This document shows positions 31,489 to 43,439 of a stretch of 64,000 nucleotides of DNA, piece by piece. The notes under the pieces are model-generated. The model made no database searches. It was not told the DNA's origin and saw nothing but the letters and a program-made list of their open reading frames with translations. The DNA is taken from the NCBI RefSeq assembly GCF_026965555.1, contig NZ_CP114040.1, positions 5,084,001-5,148,000 of the forward strand, in the 5' to 3' direction. Every line of letters starts with the position of its first letter. Positions within the stretch are counted from its first letter, which is position 1. The stretch comes from Nannocystis punicea. Its GTDB lineage: Bacteria; Myxococcota_A; Polyangia; Nannocystales; Nannocystaceae. The translations under genes were made by a program, and so were the position numbers.

Positions 31489-33429
31489 ATGCCGAAGGCC
31501 AGCGCCGCGCCCGGGGAGCCCTGTGGCTGGGGGATCCGCCTCTCCTTCCTCGGGCGCACGGTGGCCCAGATCGCGGCCGACGACGCGACCCCGGTCGCCC
31601 TGGGCGAGCGTAAGGACTGCGATCTCGTGCTCCCCGGCCTCGGCGAGCGCACCCTGCTGACCGACGGCGCGACCCTCGTCGTCCCCGCCGGGCTCGTCGG
31701 CGAGGTCCACGTCGGCGAGCGCACGCAGGCCGCGGAGGGCAGGGTGGGGCTGTCCCCCGGCGACCGGGCGTCGCTGCGCGTCGCGGCCTTCCCGGACATC
31801 GCGCTCGAGATCCAGCGGGTCACGCGCGAACGGCTGCCGTGGTCGGCCCGCTTCCACGCGCGCGACCTGGCCCATCAGGTGGTCACCGGGGCGGCGCTGG
31901 TCGCCCTGGTGGCGCTGCTCTGGCGGGTCGAGAAGGTCGAGAACATCCTCAAGCTGCGCGGCGAGCCGACGGCCGAGGACGATTCACCGCTGATGCGGGT
32001 GATCTTCGCGCCCACGGTCGAGCCCGTCGAGGTAGTCCGGGCCCGAGAGCTGTTCGCCGCGCACTTGCCGCCGTCGCCACCACCGGCGCCGCCGCCCCCG
32101 CCTCCCGCCGAGCCCGGTCCCGACCTGGTGACGAGCGGCCCGACGGCGATCCCCATCGCCCAGGAAGGCCCGATCGAGGTGGTGGTCGCTCCGGACCACG
32201 CCGACGAGGCCCCGATCGAGGTGCCGCGCCCGAGCAAGAAATCCCGCCGCAGCAAGCGCGCGCCGGCCGAGGCCGACGGGTACGCGGTCCTCGGCGCGTT
32301 GAGCAACGAGCACAAGATCAGCGTTCTGTACGGGGAGTTGGAGGACAGCGCCCTCTACGGCGGCGTGATCGGGACGCTCCAGGGCGGCAGCATCGGCGAG
32401 GAATTCGGCGCGGGCGGGCTCGGGGTCGTCGGCGGGGTGGAAGGCGGGGTCGTCGGCGGGGTGGAAGGCGGGGTCGTCGGCGGGGTGGAAGGCGGGGTCG
32501 TCGGTGGGGTGGAAGGCGGCGTGGTCGGCGGCGTGGTGCTCGACAGCACTCTGTCCAAAACGCCAGGTCCCGAAGTACCTGTCCCTCCGGCCATACCTCT
32601 CGAGACAGTCGCGGGCGGCGGGCCCAGCTCGCACGGATCGACCGGGGCCGAGGCCACGCGGGGCGAGCGCGACGGCCTGGCGGCTGCGGCGGTCGAGGCC
32701 TCGTGCGCCGACCCGGCGGTCGTGCGCAAGCAGCAGATCGACGTGGTGTTCGCGGTCGATGTCTCGACGACGATGAACTTCATGCTCGGCAAGATCGCGC
32801 GTGAGATCGCCGCGGTCGACGCCACCGTGCGCGCCCACAACCTCGACGCCCGCTACGGCCTGGTCGTGTTCGTCGACGACGTGATGGTCACCCAGGGCGG
32901 CAAGCCGTTCGCCGACCTGGCGGCGCTGCAGCAGGAGCTGGCGAAGTGGCAGCAGTTCACCGCCAGTAACCGCGAGATCGTGGCGAGCGAGGCCAACCTC
33001 GACTGGCCGGAGAACACGCTCGACGCCCTGCACGCGGCCGCGACCCAGTTCGCCTGGCGCGACCCGGCGACCACCCTGCGCGCGGTGGTCCACGCCACCG
33101 ACGACGACTTCGGCGAGGCGCCCGCGGTGCAGAGCGGCCAGCGCGTGCAGCACACGTACCGCGAGACGGTCGCGGCCCTGCGCGCGGCCGAGGTGCGGGT
33201 GTTCAGCTTCGCGGCCAAGGTCGGCGGGCAGTGCGAGTGCCTCGACGTCCGCGGCGGGCTGTTCACGGCCTACCACGGGCAGCAGGCGATCCCGGCGGCG
33301 ACCGGCGGGGCGGTGTTCGACATCGACGAGGTCGCGTCGGGCGCGCTGAACTTCGGCGCCGCGGTGTCGGGCGCGCTCCAGTCGGCGGTCTGCACGCACT
33401 ACCCGCTGTCGCCGTTCGTCGGCAAGTAG
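31489..33429 (+). CDS. Membrane protein with FHA-like N-terminus and vWA domain
   Basis: A 646-residue protein. Residues 1-110 form a beta-rich domain (LSFLGRTVAQIAADDATPVA, GERKDCDLVLPGLGERTL) resembling the FHA-like N-termini of myxobacterial gliding/trafficking proteins. A membrane segment lies near 131-149. A Pro-rich region (SPPPAPPPPPPAEP) and a Gly/Val repeat (GGVEGGVV, four and a half copies near 312-350) follow. A vWA domain near 415-640 has the MIDAS start DVSTTM at Asp424. vWA domains bind partners through a metal ion. The layout suggests an envelope-spanning scaffold; no process can be named with confidence. ATG 31489 is chosen, since upstream codons in frame are the antisense of ffh. 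Confidence 0.75.
   Translation: MPKASAAPGEPCGWGIRLSFLGRTVAQIAADDATPVALGERKDCDLVLPGLGERTLLTDGATLVVPAGLVGEVHVGERTQAAEGRVGLSPGDRASLRVAAFPDIALEIQRVTRERLPWSARFHARDLAHQVVTGAALVALVALLWRVEKVENILKLRGEPTAEDDSPLMRVIFAPTVEPVEVVRARELFAAHLPPSPPPAPPPPPPAEPGPDLVTSGPTAIPIAQEGPIEVVVAPDHADEAPIEVPRPSKKSRRSKRAPAEADGYAVLGALSNEHKISVLYGELEDSALYGGVIGTLQGGSIGEEFGAGGLGVVGGVEGGVVGGVEGGVVGGVEGGVVGGVEGGVVGGVVLDSTLSKTPGPEVPVPPAIPLETVAGGGPSSHGSTGAEATRGERDGLAAAAVEASCADPAVVRKQQIDVVFAVDVSTTMNFMLGKIAREIAAVDATVRAHNLDARYGLVVFVDDVMVTQGGKPFADLAALQQELAKWQQFTASNREIVASEANLDWPENTLDALHAAATQFAWRDPATTLRAVVHATDDDFGEAPAVQSGQRVQHTYRETVAALRAAEVRVFSFAAKVGGQCECLDVRGGLFTAYHGQQAIPAATGGAVFDIDEVASGALNFGAAVSGALQSAVCTHYPLSPFVGK
32422..32538. repeat. 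Four 24-bp tandem repeats plus partial copy
   Basis: Units start at 32422, 32446, 32470 and 32494, almost identical, with a partial copy to 32538. The unit is eight codons (GVVGGVEG) and keeps the reading frame, so copy number can change without a frameshift. Confidence 0.85.
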
Positions 33430-33491
33430 CCGCCGATCCCGCGTTGCCGGGGCTTCTCAAGCAGCGCCGACCGGGGTTAAGGTGACGGCCG

Positions 33492-33752
33492 GTGGCGGGC
33501 GACGTGCAAAAGCAGCTCGGCGAGCTCGAGCAGCTGGCGAGCAATCTCGGGGTCCGGGTCTGCTACGAGTCGATGACCGGTCTGTCGCAGGGCAGCGGCG
33601 GCCTGTGCAAGGTCCGCGGCGAGTGGCGGGTGATCATGGACAAGCGGCTCAAGCCGGCCGAGCGCCTGGAGGTGCTCGCCAACTCGCTCAAGGGCTTCGA
33701 CACCGAGGCCCACTTCGTGTCGCCGCAGGTCCGGGCGCTGCTCGAGGCGTGA
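33492..33752 (+). CDS. Small conserved hypothetical protein
   Basis: An 86-residue soluble protein starting at GTG 33492: an N-terminal helix (DVQKQLGELEQLASNLGVRV), then GGLCKVRGEWRVIMDKRL, LEVLANSLKGFDTE, and a C-terminal SPQVRALLEA. It has no membrane segment or signal. I recognise the pattern as that of a small conserved delta-proteobacterial protein, but cannot give a function. It follows the vWA gene by 62 bp on the same strand and may be co-transcribed. Confidence 0.7.
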   Translation: MAGDVQKQLGELEQLASNLGVRVCYESMTGLSQGSGGLCKVRGEWRVIMDKRLKPAERLEVLANSLKGFDTEAHFVSPQVRALLEA

Positions 33753-33904
33753 CGCGCGAGCGCGGGACGTTCGGCGACGGAGACGGCGAGCGAGCCGGGC
33801 GAACGCGCCCCGGCTTGCCGCGTGCGAGGTGGAGGCGGGTGATTCCTGCCCGCGACGGCGGTTCGCCGGTGCGCCTCGCAGGGTCGCGCCGGCCGGGGTA
33901 ACGA

Positions 33905-33979
33905 CCTGTCCTCGAGGTCAGGTTCGAAGCGACCTGTCCTTCGGGGCATGTCGACCATGCGCCTGTCCTCGAGGACATC
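33905..33979. repeat. Three palindromes at a convergent junction
   Basis: Units at 33905-33922 (CCTGTCCTCGAGGTCAGG), 33933-33950 and 33962-33979 lie between the small protein gene (ends 33752) and the opposing gene (ends 34065). The starts are 28 and 29 bp apart, close to two 14-bp periods. The 312-bp gap otherwise holds nothing I recognise. Confidence 0.8.
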
Positions 33980-34064
33980 TCGAGGCCGTCGTCGGCTCGC
34001 AGGTCGCCCACGCGCGCGACCGGCTGCGTGCGCGCGAGAAGCCGTCAAAACCCCGCGGTCGGCA

Positions 34065-34385
34065 CTAAATCGGGGCCAAGAGATCGGCCAGCGCCGGATC
34101 GTCGGCGAGGAGCGCCGAGACCTCACGTTCCACGGCGGCCCACGCTTCGGGGGAGACGCGGGCCGGGCGCTGGGCCGCGACCGTCGCCGCGACCAGGCGC
34201 TCCGCCGCGACCGCCGGGTCGAGGTCGCCGGCGGCCACAGCCGCTGCGAGCGCCTCGCCGGGCGTCACGTGGCCGGCCGACGCGGTCGCCGCGACACCCT
34301 CGGCCGCAGTGGGGCCGACGCTCGGCGCTGCTTCGGCGCGGGTGATGCCCGCGACGGTCGTGGGGTCGTCGGCGATGGGCCGCAT
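34065..34385 (-). CDS. Small Ala-rich helical protein, unknown
   Basis: A 106-residue, Ala/Val-rich, acidic soluble protein. The N-terminal half is low-complexity (EAAPSVGPTAAEGVAATASA). The C-terminal half looks structured: ALAAAVAAGDLDPAVAAERL, then EREVSALLADDPALADLLAP. I cannot assign a family. It is a single gene on the minus strand, divergent from the PEGA kinase by 289 bp, and convergent with the gene at 33492. Codon use is like its neighbours. Confidence 0.55.
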   Translation of the reverse strand: MRPIADDPTTVAGITRAEAAPSVGPTAAEGVAATASAGHVTPGEALAAAVAAGDLDPAVAAERLVAATVAAQRPARVSPEAWAAVEREVSALLADDPALADLLAPI

Positions 34386-34674
34386 CGGTCTCGTCGGCGA
34401 AGGTAACAGGTCCGGCCATCACTGTCAGGGGCGCGCGGCTCACCTTCGCCCGGCGAGGACGGCGCGCGACCTGCGAGCCGCCCGCGGCGAGGTCACCCGG
34501 CCGAGCGGTGGCCGGCGCCGCGACGAGCCGTCGCGGTGCGCCCGGGAGGTCGCGGTCCAGCGCTGACCCAGACGGTGCCAGTGACCGCCGCGGAGGCGCG
34601 CGGGGGGCCGCCGGTGCCGGCCGATTGACTTTCGCTCGCACCCGGGGTCACATGGCGGGGCCCTGCTTCCTCGC

Positions 34675-37431
34675 GTGCACGGGCCGGAGTTCGCGTTGAA
34701 TCAGATCACCCAATTTGGCCCCTACAAGCTGATGGAGCGCATCAGCGTGGGCGGCATGGCGGAGGTGTACAAGGCCGTCGAGCAGGGCGTCGAGGGCTTT
34801 GAACGGATCGTCGCCGTGAAGCGGATCCTGCCGCACATCGCCGAGGATGACGAATTCATCACGATGTTCAAGGACGAGGCCAAGATCGCCGGCCAGCTCC
34901 AGCACGGGAACATCGCGCAGATCTACAACCTCGGTCAGCAGGGCGACAGCTTCTACATCGCGCTCGAGTACGTCGCCGGCAAGGACCTCCGCAACATCTT
35001 CACCCGCTGCCAGCAGCAGGGCAAGCCGATGCCGCTCGCGCAGGCCTGCTTCGTGGTGATGAAGGTCTGCGAGGGCCTCGACTACGCCCACAACAAGCGC
35101 GACAAGCACGGCCGTCACCTCAACATCGTCCACCGCGACGTGAGCCCGCCCAACATCCTCGTGTCGTACGAGGGCGAGGTGAAGCTCATCGACTTCGGCG
35201 TGGCCAAGGCCGCCGGCCGGGTCTCGCGCACGCAGGCCGGCATCCTCAAGGGCAAGTTCGGCTACATGTCCCCGGAGCAGGTCCGCGGCATGCCGCTCGA
35301 CCGCCGCAGCGACGTGTTCTCGCTCGGCGTGGTGCTCTACGAGGTGCTGGTCGGCAACCGCCTGTTCCAGGGCGAGACCGACTTCGCCACCCTCGAGATG
35401 GTGCGCACCGTCGACGTCCCGGCGCCGAGCTCGAAGAACCCGGAGATCCCGAAGGACCTCGAGAACATCATCATGAAGGCGCTCTCGGGCGAGCCCGAGA
35501 CCCGCTATCAGACGGCCATGGAGCTCCACGACGACCTCCAGGCCTTCATGTTCGCGCACGGCATGTTCTACAGTCGCAAGGATCTGGCGACGTGGATGCG
35601 CAAGCAGTACGCGCGAGAGATCGAGCTCGAGAAGGGCTCGGGCAAGGCCCCGCCGGCGCCGGGGCAGCGGCCCGCGCCGCCCGGAGCTCCGCCGCGCAAG
35701 GCCCCGCCGCCGCGTCCGCCGGGCAACAAGACGGTGCCGCCGCAGGCCGCGGCGAGGCCCGCTCCGATCCCGACAGCGGCGGGCCGTCCGGCTGCGCCCA
35801 GGGGCGAGGACCCGCTGCAGCCGAGCGAGGAGCAGCTGGTGGCCGCCCGCAAGCGGTCGAAGACGATGTTGATGTCGCCGTCGAACCGGCCGTCGACGCT
35901 CAAGCCCGGCACGCCGGCGACCGGGAGCGTGCCGACGCTGCCGCCCGGGGTCGGCGGCCCGAAGGACCCGCTCAAGTCGACGATCGTGCCCGGCGGGGCG
36001 CCGCCGCAGCCGGCCAAGGCCGCCACAGCGCCCCCGCGTGCGGCCGCAGCGCCGGCGGCCGCCAAGGCTCCGCCGCCGGCCTCCGACCTCGACTGGGACG
36101 ACGACGAGCTCGAGACCAAGTTGTTCGACGATCCGGTCGGTGCCCCCAAGGCCAAGCGGCCGGAGAACGAGGGGCCGATGCGGCCCGAGCCGCCGCCGCA
36201 GGCCGGTCAGATCGAGTCCGACGCCGACGAGGGCTCGCCGACGGTCCAGATCCCGCCGAGCGCCGCGGCCGTGATCCTGGCGGCGTCGGTGGCCCAGGGC
36301 CCGTCGCAGGCGATGCCGGCGCCGCCGCCGGGCGCGACGCTCGGCCCGCCGTCGTCGAGCATGGCCCGCGCGCCGGCGCCGATGGCCTCGCCGTCGGTCA
36401 CCGGCCCGCGCCCCGTGGCGCAGGCGCAGACGCACGCAGTCACCGCCGAGGTCGAGGTCGAGGACACCGAGACGGGCAAGCGCACGCCGCCGATCGCCCT
36501 CTACGCGGCGGCCGGCGTCGGCGCGCTGCTGCTTGTCGTGGTCGTCGTCATGTTCGTCACCGGCGGCGACCCGGCCACGCCCACGCCGGCGCCGACCGAC
36601 CCGGTCGCGGTCGCCGACACCGCCGCGCCGCCGCAGCCGACCGCGACGGTCGGCACGATCCAGCTCGACGTGAAGCCGGCCGACGCGCGCGTCACCGTCA
36701 ACGGCGTCGAGTACCCGGGCAACACGCCGCGCCTGATCTCCAATCTCGGCCCCGGCACCCACAAGCTGGTGGTCTCGCAGGACGCCGGCTTCTTGCCGTT
36801 CGAGCAGGATGTCCCGATCGCCGCCGGCCAGCAGCTCACGCTGCCGGTCAAGCTGCAGGTCCGCGACGTCACGCTGACGATCAACACCAAGCCGCCGGAG
36901 GCGACCGTCAAGCTGCTCGAGACCGGCGCCGCCCCGCTGCCGGTCGGCAAGGGCGGCGAGAGCTTCAAGCTGTCGCGCAAGCCCGGCGCGTCCTACAAGG
37001 TCCTGGTCGAGGCGCCCGGGTTCGACCCGAGCGAGGTGCCGCTGAGCTTCAGCGGCGAGGCGTCCGACAGCGCGGAGGTCGTGCTCGTCAAGGCCAAGGG
37101 CCCGACGCCGCCGGCCGAGAACACCACCGTCACGCCGCCGGCGAACAACAATACGACCACGTCGCCGAAGCCGCCGAGCGACAAGCCGAAGCCGCCGGCC
37201 GACAAGCCGAAGCCGAAGGCCAAGACGGCCGAGCTCAAGATCGGCAGCGCCCCCGGCCGGCCGCCGGCCACCGTGTGGGTCGACAACCAGAAGCAGGCCA
37301 AGCCGACCCCGGTCGTCGTCATGGTCGCCCCCGGGGCGCACACCATCAAGTGGAAGTACCCCGACGGCAAGACCGAGACCCGCAAGATCACCGCCGCCGA
37401 CGGCGCGCAGGTCATCAAGGGCACGCCCTGA
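34675..37431 (+). CDS. Membrane Ser/Thr protein kinase with PEGA domains
   Basis: A 918-residue kinase receptor. The N-terminal kinase domain (about residues 14-290) has SVGGMAEVYKA, VAVKRI, HRDVSPPN, IDFG and YMSPEQ. About 250 residues of Pro/Ala-rich juxtamembrane linker follow. One membrane segment (about 606-627) leads outside to three PEGA-like modules: VKPADARVTVNGVEYPGNTP, then VTLTINTKPPEATVKL, and AELKIGSAPGRPPATVWV. PEGA domains are surface beta-sandwich modules thought to bind envelope polymers, so this is probably an envelope-sensing kinase. I start at GTG 34675; TTG 34696 (MNQITQFG) is an equally plausible start. It is monocistronic, followed by a dense palindrome array. Confidence 0.9.
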   Translation: MHGPEFALNQITQFGPYKLMERISVGGMAEVYKAVEQGVEGFERIVAVKRILPHIAEDDEFITMFKDEAKIAGQLQHGNIAQIYNLGQQGDSFYIALEYVAGKDLRNIFTRCQQQGKPMPLAQACFVVMKVCEGLDYAHNKRDKHGRHLNIVHRDVSPPNILVSYEGEVKLIDFGVAKAAGRVSRTQAGILKGKFGYMSPEQVRGMPLDRRSDVFSLGVVLYEVLVGNRLFQGETDFATLEMVRTVDVPAPSSKNPEIPKDLENIIMKALSGEPETRYQTAMELHDDLQAFMFAHGMFYSRKDLATWMRKQYAREIELEKGSGKAPPAPGQRPAPPGAPPRKAPPPRPPGNKTVPPQAAARPAPIPTAAGRPAAPRGEDPLQPSEEQLVAARKRSKTMLMSPSNRPSTLKPGTPATGSVPTLPPGVGGPKDPLKSTIVPGGAPPQPAKAATAPPRAAAAPAAAKAPPPASDLDWDDDELETKLFDDPVGAPKAKRPENEGPMRPEPPPQAGQIESDADEGSPTVQIPPSAAAVILAASVAQGPSQAMPAPPPGATLGPPSSSMARAPAPMASPSVTGPRPVAQAQTHAVTAEVEVEDTETGKRTPPIALYAAAGVGALLLVVVVVMFVTGGDPATPTPAPTDPVAVADTAAPPQPTATVGTIQLDVKPADARVTVNGVEYPGNTPRLISNLGPGTHKLVVSQDAGFLPFEQDVPIAAGQQLTLPVKLQVRDVTLTINTKPPEATVKLLETGAAPLPVGKGGESFKLSRKPGASYKVLVEAPGFDPSEVPLSFSGEASDSAEVVLVKAKGPTPPAENTTVTPPANNNTTTSPKPPSDKPKPPADKPKPKAKTAELKIGSAPGRPPATVWVDNQKQAKPTPVVVMVAPGAHTIKWKYPDGKTETRKITAADGAQVIKGTP

Positions 37432-37436
37432 GCAAA

Positions 37437-37524
37437 CCTGCCCGATCGGGCAGGTCCTCTCGCACATGCTTCATCGGACAGGACCCGAAGGCCATGGCCT
37501 TCGGGTCCTGTGCTTTCGGGCAGG
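37437..37524. repeat. Palindrome array with a perfect 34-bp palindrome
   Basis: Units: 37437-37454 (CCTGCCCGATCGGGCAGG, perfect), 37465-37482, a perfect 34-bp palindrome at 37478-37511 centred on GGCCATGGCC, and 37507-37524. Neighbouring units overlap by four or five bases. It begins 6 bp after the PEGA kinase stop and probably terminates it. Confidence 0.85.
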
Positions 37525-37837
37525 TCAAGATCGGCGAGGGCCGCGGACGACGGCCAGCGCGAGCGGGCGACGTCTTGCGGCCCAGGCGAGGGTCCGCCGA
37601 CACGAAGCGGTGAGGCGAGCGCGAGGGCCGTTCGACATCGGGCCGGGTTGAGGGACGCTCGGCGGGCGACCGCGCGGGTGCGCGCCCGGGCTGCGGGTCA
37701 GCCGGCGAGGTGAGGGGGCGAGGCGACTTCCTGGCTCTTCGGACAGCTCGACGACGCACTGCTGGCGGACGATCGTCCGCTGGCGAGTTCGCGGTCCGAC
37801 CTCTGGGGGTGGGCCCGATGGACTCTGGTCTATCGGA

Positions 37838-37869
37838 CATGGCCCGAAGGCCCTGGTCCCCAGGCCATG
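37838..37869. repeat. Two phased palindromes near the pilin gene end
   Basis: CATGGCCCGAAGGCCCTG (37838-37855) and CCTGGTCCCCAGGCCATG (37852-37869) share CCTG. They lie just downstream of the pilin-like gene stop, so with 37437-37524 both ends of this 458-bp convergent gap carry arrays. The middle of the gap holds nothing recognisable. Confidence 0.8.
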
Positions 37870-37889
37870 TCCTCCGGGCAACGCAGACG

Positions 37890-38534
37890 TCAGCGGGCGA
37901 GCGCTTCGGGGCAGGCCTGGAGCGGGCCCGCGATCACGCCCTCGGCGGTGGCGACCCCGTCGCGGCGGAACTCGTTGCAGGGGTCGTCCTCGTCGTCGCC
38001 GCGGACGACCACGGTGAACCGGCACACCCCGTGGTCGTCGGGGTTGCTGTTGTGCGTGACCAGGTTGTAATGGTGCGCGTGCGGGGTGGTCTGCACGAAC
38101 CCGAGCGCGATCCACATCGGGTGTGCGGTCCATGCAGTCAACGGATATGCCCCCGGGATGTCGCTCGCACCGGGGGTGCAGGCGCCGCCGGCGGCGTCGC
38201 TGCAGACGACGTCGAGGCCCGGAGTGAAACCTGTTTCACCGCCTGCGGGCGCGCCCCGGGGGTGCGGGCAGCGGTGCGGCGCCTCGGCCCCGTCGTCGGT
38301 GAAGCTCGGCCGGCGCTCGTGGTAGTAGGCCGCGGTCGCGTTGAACAGCTCGCCCATGACCGTCACCGCCTCGTTGTGACGCTCGTGCCGCTTGATCGCC
38401 GCGTGCTCCCGCACCGCGAGGGTGGCGAGGATCGCCGCGATCGCGACCACGAGCAGCGAGTCGAGTGACGACAGGCCGCGGCGCGCGCGACCGGAGCGTG
38501 GTGGGGGAAGCGGGCGATGGGAGTCGGGGGACAT
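37890..38534 (-). CDS. Type IV pilin-like / pseudopilin protein
   Basis: A 214-residue protein with a prepilin-type N-terminus: a basic leader RSGRARRG, cleavage expected after Gly, then LSSLDSLLVVAIAAILATLA. This is the prepilin peptidase pattern, but the mature residue five is Asp rather than the usual Glu. A helical continuation (REHAAIKRHERHNEAVTVMG) leads to a Cys-containing globular domain (VVCSDAAGGAC; HGVCRF; DDPCNEF). It may be a minor pilin or pseudopilin. No pilus assembly genes are adjacent. ATG 38534 lies in an ACATGT sequence; upstream codons to 38651 do not look like a leader. AT-rich DNA around 38635-38660 could hold its promoter. Confidence 0.72.
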   Translation of the reverse strand: MSPDSHRPLPPPRSGRARRGLSSLDSLLVVAIAAILATLAVREHAAIKRHERHNEAVTVMGELFNATAAYYHERRPSFTDDGAEAPHRCPHPRGAPAGGETGFTPGLDVVCSDAAGGACTPGASDIPGAYPLTAWTAHPMWIALGFVQTTPHAHHYNLVTHNSNPDDHGVCRFTVVVRGDDEDDPCNEFRRDGVATAEGVIAGPLQACPEALAR

Positions 38535-38735
38535 GTTCACGTCGGTGGAGCGGCCGAAGGCCAGCCGGTGGGGGAGGGCTGCTGGGTCTGTCGGCGTGAC
38601 ACGCGGCTCACGAGGGCTGGCCGCTTCACTTCCTAGGTAAACGCTATTCAAAATTCGATCACACTCGGCTCCGATGCAAGGATCCAGATTCGCACAGGGC
38701 TCCAGGGGTATCTCGCGCGCTCCTGTCCGGCAGCC

Positions 38736-39551
38736 TCAAGGATGCGCGATCCGACCCGCGTTGGGGTCGGGCTTGCGCAGAACGGCGAGCAAGTGCGCGC
38801 CGAACTGGCGCAGAAAGCTGTCCCGGGCCCACCACTCACCGGCCGCCAGGACGCGGCCGAGGAGCGGCAGCGAGAGGATCCGGGAGATCGGCACGAGCAC
38901 GCGGATCCCGTACACGCGCACCAGCTCCAGCTCGCGGGGGGCGAGCTTGAGCAGGCGGCCGAGCGAGTCGTAGCGGGTGACGTGGTGGTCGCCCTCGACG
39001 AGCACGCCGCCGGCGGCGACGATCGTGATGGGGTGACGGATGCCGTGGGCGAGGCCGCGGAGGCTGCGGGGGTTGTTGATCTCGAGCAACAGGATCCCGC
39101 CGGGCGCGGTCACGCGGACGGCCTCTTGCAGCAGCGAGCGCACCAGCGCCAGCGAGCTGTCCTCGTCGCGGCCCAGGTGCGCCAGCGTACGCAGGCAATA
39201 GACGGCGTCGTAGGTCGCGTCGGCGGCGGGGATCTGCAGCGTGTCGCCGTGTTGGTCGAGTTCGGCGAGCGGCGCGACCGAGACCGTGCTGGCGACGCGG
39301 CGGGCCCACTGGGTGATCTCCGGCGCCCCGTGGCCGAGATCGAGGACGCGGCGGCCGGCCACGTGGCGGAGCACGGCCTCGCCGGCGAGCGCCTGGGTGA
39401 GCTCGGACGCGCTTGCGGCCGGGTCCGTCATCGCCGGCACGGGAGCGCCCCACCAGGTCTGTTCGCTGGACAGCGGAGGCGGTGCGGCCGCGCCCTGGCG
39501 GCCCTTCGCGCCCGACGACCGTGGATTCGTTGACCCGCTCACTTCCTCCAT
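38736..39551 (-). CDS. Class I SAM-dependent methyltransferase
   Basis: A 271-residue protein with a Rossmann-fold methyltransferase core: motif I VLDLGHGAPEITQWA (SAM binding), acidic motif II SVAPLAELDQ, then YDAVYCLRTLAHLG and PGGILLLEINNPRSL in the order expected. The substrate cannot be told from sequence; the C-terminal half (HHVTRYDSLGRLLKLAPREL, LPLLGRVLAAGEWWARDSFL) resembles small-molecule or lipid methyltransferases. ATG 39551 is preceded by AAGGGG; ATG 39431 is a plausible shorter start. The gene is divergent from the response regulator with 30 bp between starts. Confidence 0.82.
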   Translation of the reverse strand: MEEVSGSTNPRSSGAKGRQGAAAPPPLSSEQTWWGAPVPAMTDPAASASELTQALAGEAVLRHVAGRRVLDLGHGAPEITQWARRVASTVSVAPLAELDQHGDTLQIPAADATYDAVYCLRTLAHLGRDEDSSLALVRSLLQEAVRVTAPGGILLLEINNPRSLRGLAHGIRHPITIVAAGGVLVEGDHHVTRYDSLGRLLKLAPRELELVRVYGIRVLVPISRILSLPLLGRVLAAGEWWARDSFLRQFGAHLLAVLRKPDPNAGRIAHP

Positions 39552-39581
39552 GGTACCCCTTGGACCCTCGAAGGAGCCTCG

Positions 39582-40457
39582 ATGCCGACCAAGATCCTCG
39601 CGATCGACGACAGCAAGACCATGCGCCTCGCCATCAAGATCACCTTCGCGGCCGAAGACTATGACGTGGTCGCGGTGAGCAAGGGCTCCGAGGCCGTCGC
39701 TCGCGCCAAGCAGATGCCTGCGGACGTGCTCATCGTCGACGCCGCGCTCGCCGCCGGCGAGCCCTCGGGGTATGAAGTGGTCAAGGCGGTGCGCGCCGAC
39801 CCCGACACAGCGCACATCCCTGTACTCCTCCTCGTTTCGAATCAGGTCGGCATCGACGAAGCCCAGGTCCAGGCCTGCGGCGCCAACGGGGCGATGACCA
39901 AGCCGTTCGACACGCAGGAAATGCTCGAGAAGGTGACGGCCCTCGCTCAGGGCAAGTCGATCTCGAGCGGCAAGTCGGTGCCGAAGGCCGCGCCTGCGCC
40001 GCAGCCCACCGCCGCCCCGGCTCGCCCCGCGGCGGCCGCCGCGCCGTCGCCCGTGGCCGCCGCCCCGACGCCGGCGGCAGCCCGCCCGGTCCAAGCTCCC
40101 TCGACGCCTCCGGCCGCGGCGCCCAAGCCCGCGGCGACCCCCGCAGCGGCCGCACGGCCCGCGGCGGCCCCCGCGAGCAGCGGCAACAAGAATTTCCCGG
40201 CAGCTTTCGCCTCAGGAGAGGATATGGCCAGCAAGATCCCGATCGCGACTCCCATCCCGTTCGCTCCCGCCGATGCGCCGACCGCCGGCATGCTCAAGCG
40301 CCTTCAGGCGGCCGGCGGGGCCGGCACCGGTCTCGACCCCAAGGCGGTCCAGGCGCTCCTGTCGCTCAGCCGTGACGTGATCGAGCAGGTCGTCTGGGAG
40401 GTCGTCCCGGACATGGCCGAGCAGATCCTCGCGCGCGGGCAGCAGGCCCGGCACTGA
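39582..40457 (+). CDS. Response regulator with VWEVVP C-terminal helix
   Basis: A 291-residue regulator with a good AAGGAG before ATG 39582. The receiver domain (1-about 125) has Asp9-Asp10, phosphoacceptor Asp53 (VLIVDAAL) and the Lys in MTKPFD. A long Ala/Pro linker (about 135-200) leads to a short C-terminal domain ending LSRDVIEQVVWEVVPDMAEQ. This terminal helix is common in myxobacterial receiver proteins and may mediate protein interaction or polar localisation. No DNA-binding or enzymatic output is present. The cognate kinase is not adjacent. Confidence 0.87.
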   Translation: MPTKILAIDDSKTMRLAIKITFAAEDYDVVAVSKGSEAVARAKQMPADVLIVDAALAAGEPSGYEVVKAVRADPDTAHIPVLLLVSNQVGIDEAQVQACGANGAMTKPFDTQEMLEKVTALAQGKSISSGKSVPKAAPAPQPTAAPARPAAAAAPSPVAAAPTPAAARPVQAPSTPPAAAPKPAATPAAAARPAAAPASSGNKNFPAAFASGEDMASKIPIATPIPFAPADAPTAGMLKRLQAAGGAGTGLDPKAVQALLSLSRDVIEQVVWEVVPDMAEQILARGQQARH

Positions 40458-40676
40458 GCGCCGTCCCGGGGGACCGCCCCGGAGCTTGAATTTCGATGGC
40501 CGCCTCGCGCGATCTGGATCGCTCCCAGGTCGATGCGTGGCGGCTTTGCCGTGTTCGCGTACGGGCCCACGACGCGGCGAAGAAGGTGCGCGGTCGCCGA
40601 GACGTGACAGAGTCTCGGCGGCATGGGCCGGACGAGTGCGAGTCAAGATGCCGCCCCGATGGGGGCCGGAGGGAGC

Positions 40677-43427
<2,751 letters not shown>

Positions 43428-43439
43428 GCGCCGTGCAGT

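Noticed and set aside
38224..38239. GTGAAACCTGTTTCAC palindrome in the pilin-like gene
   Set aside because: It is coding sequence, lacks the CATGTCC core, and is short enough to be chance.
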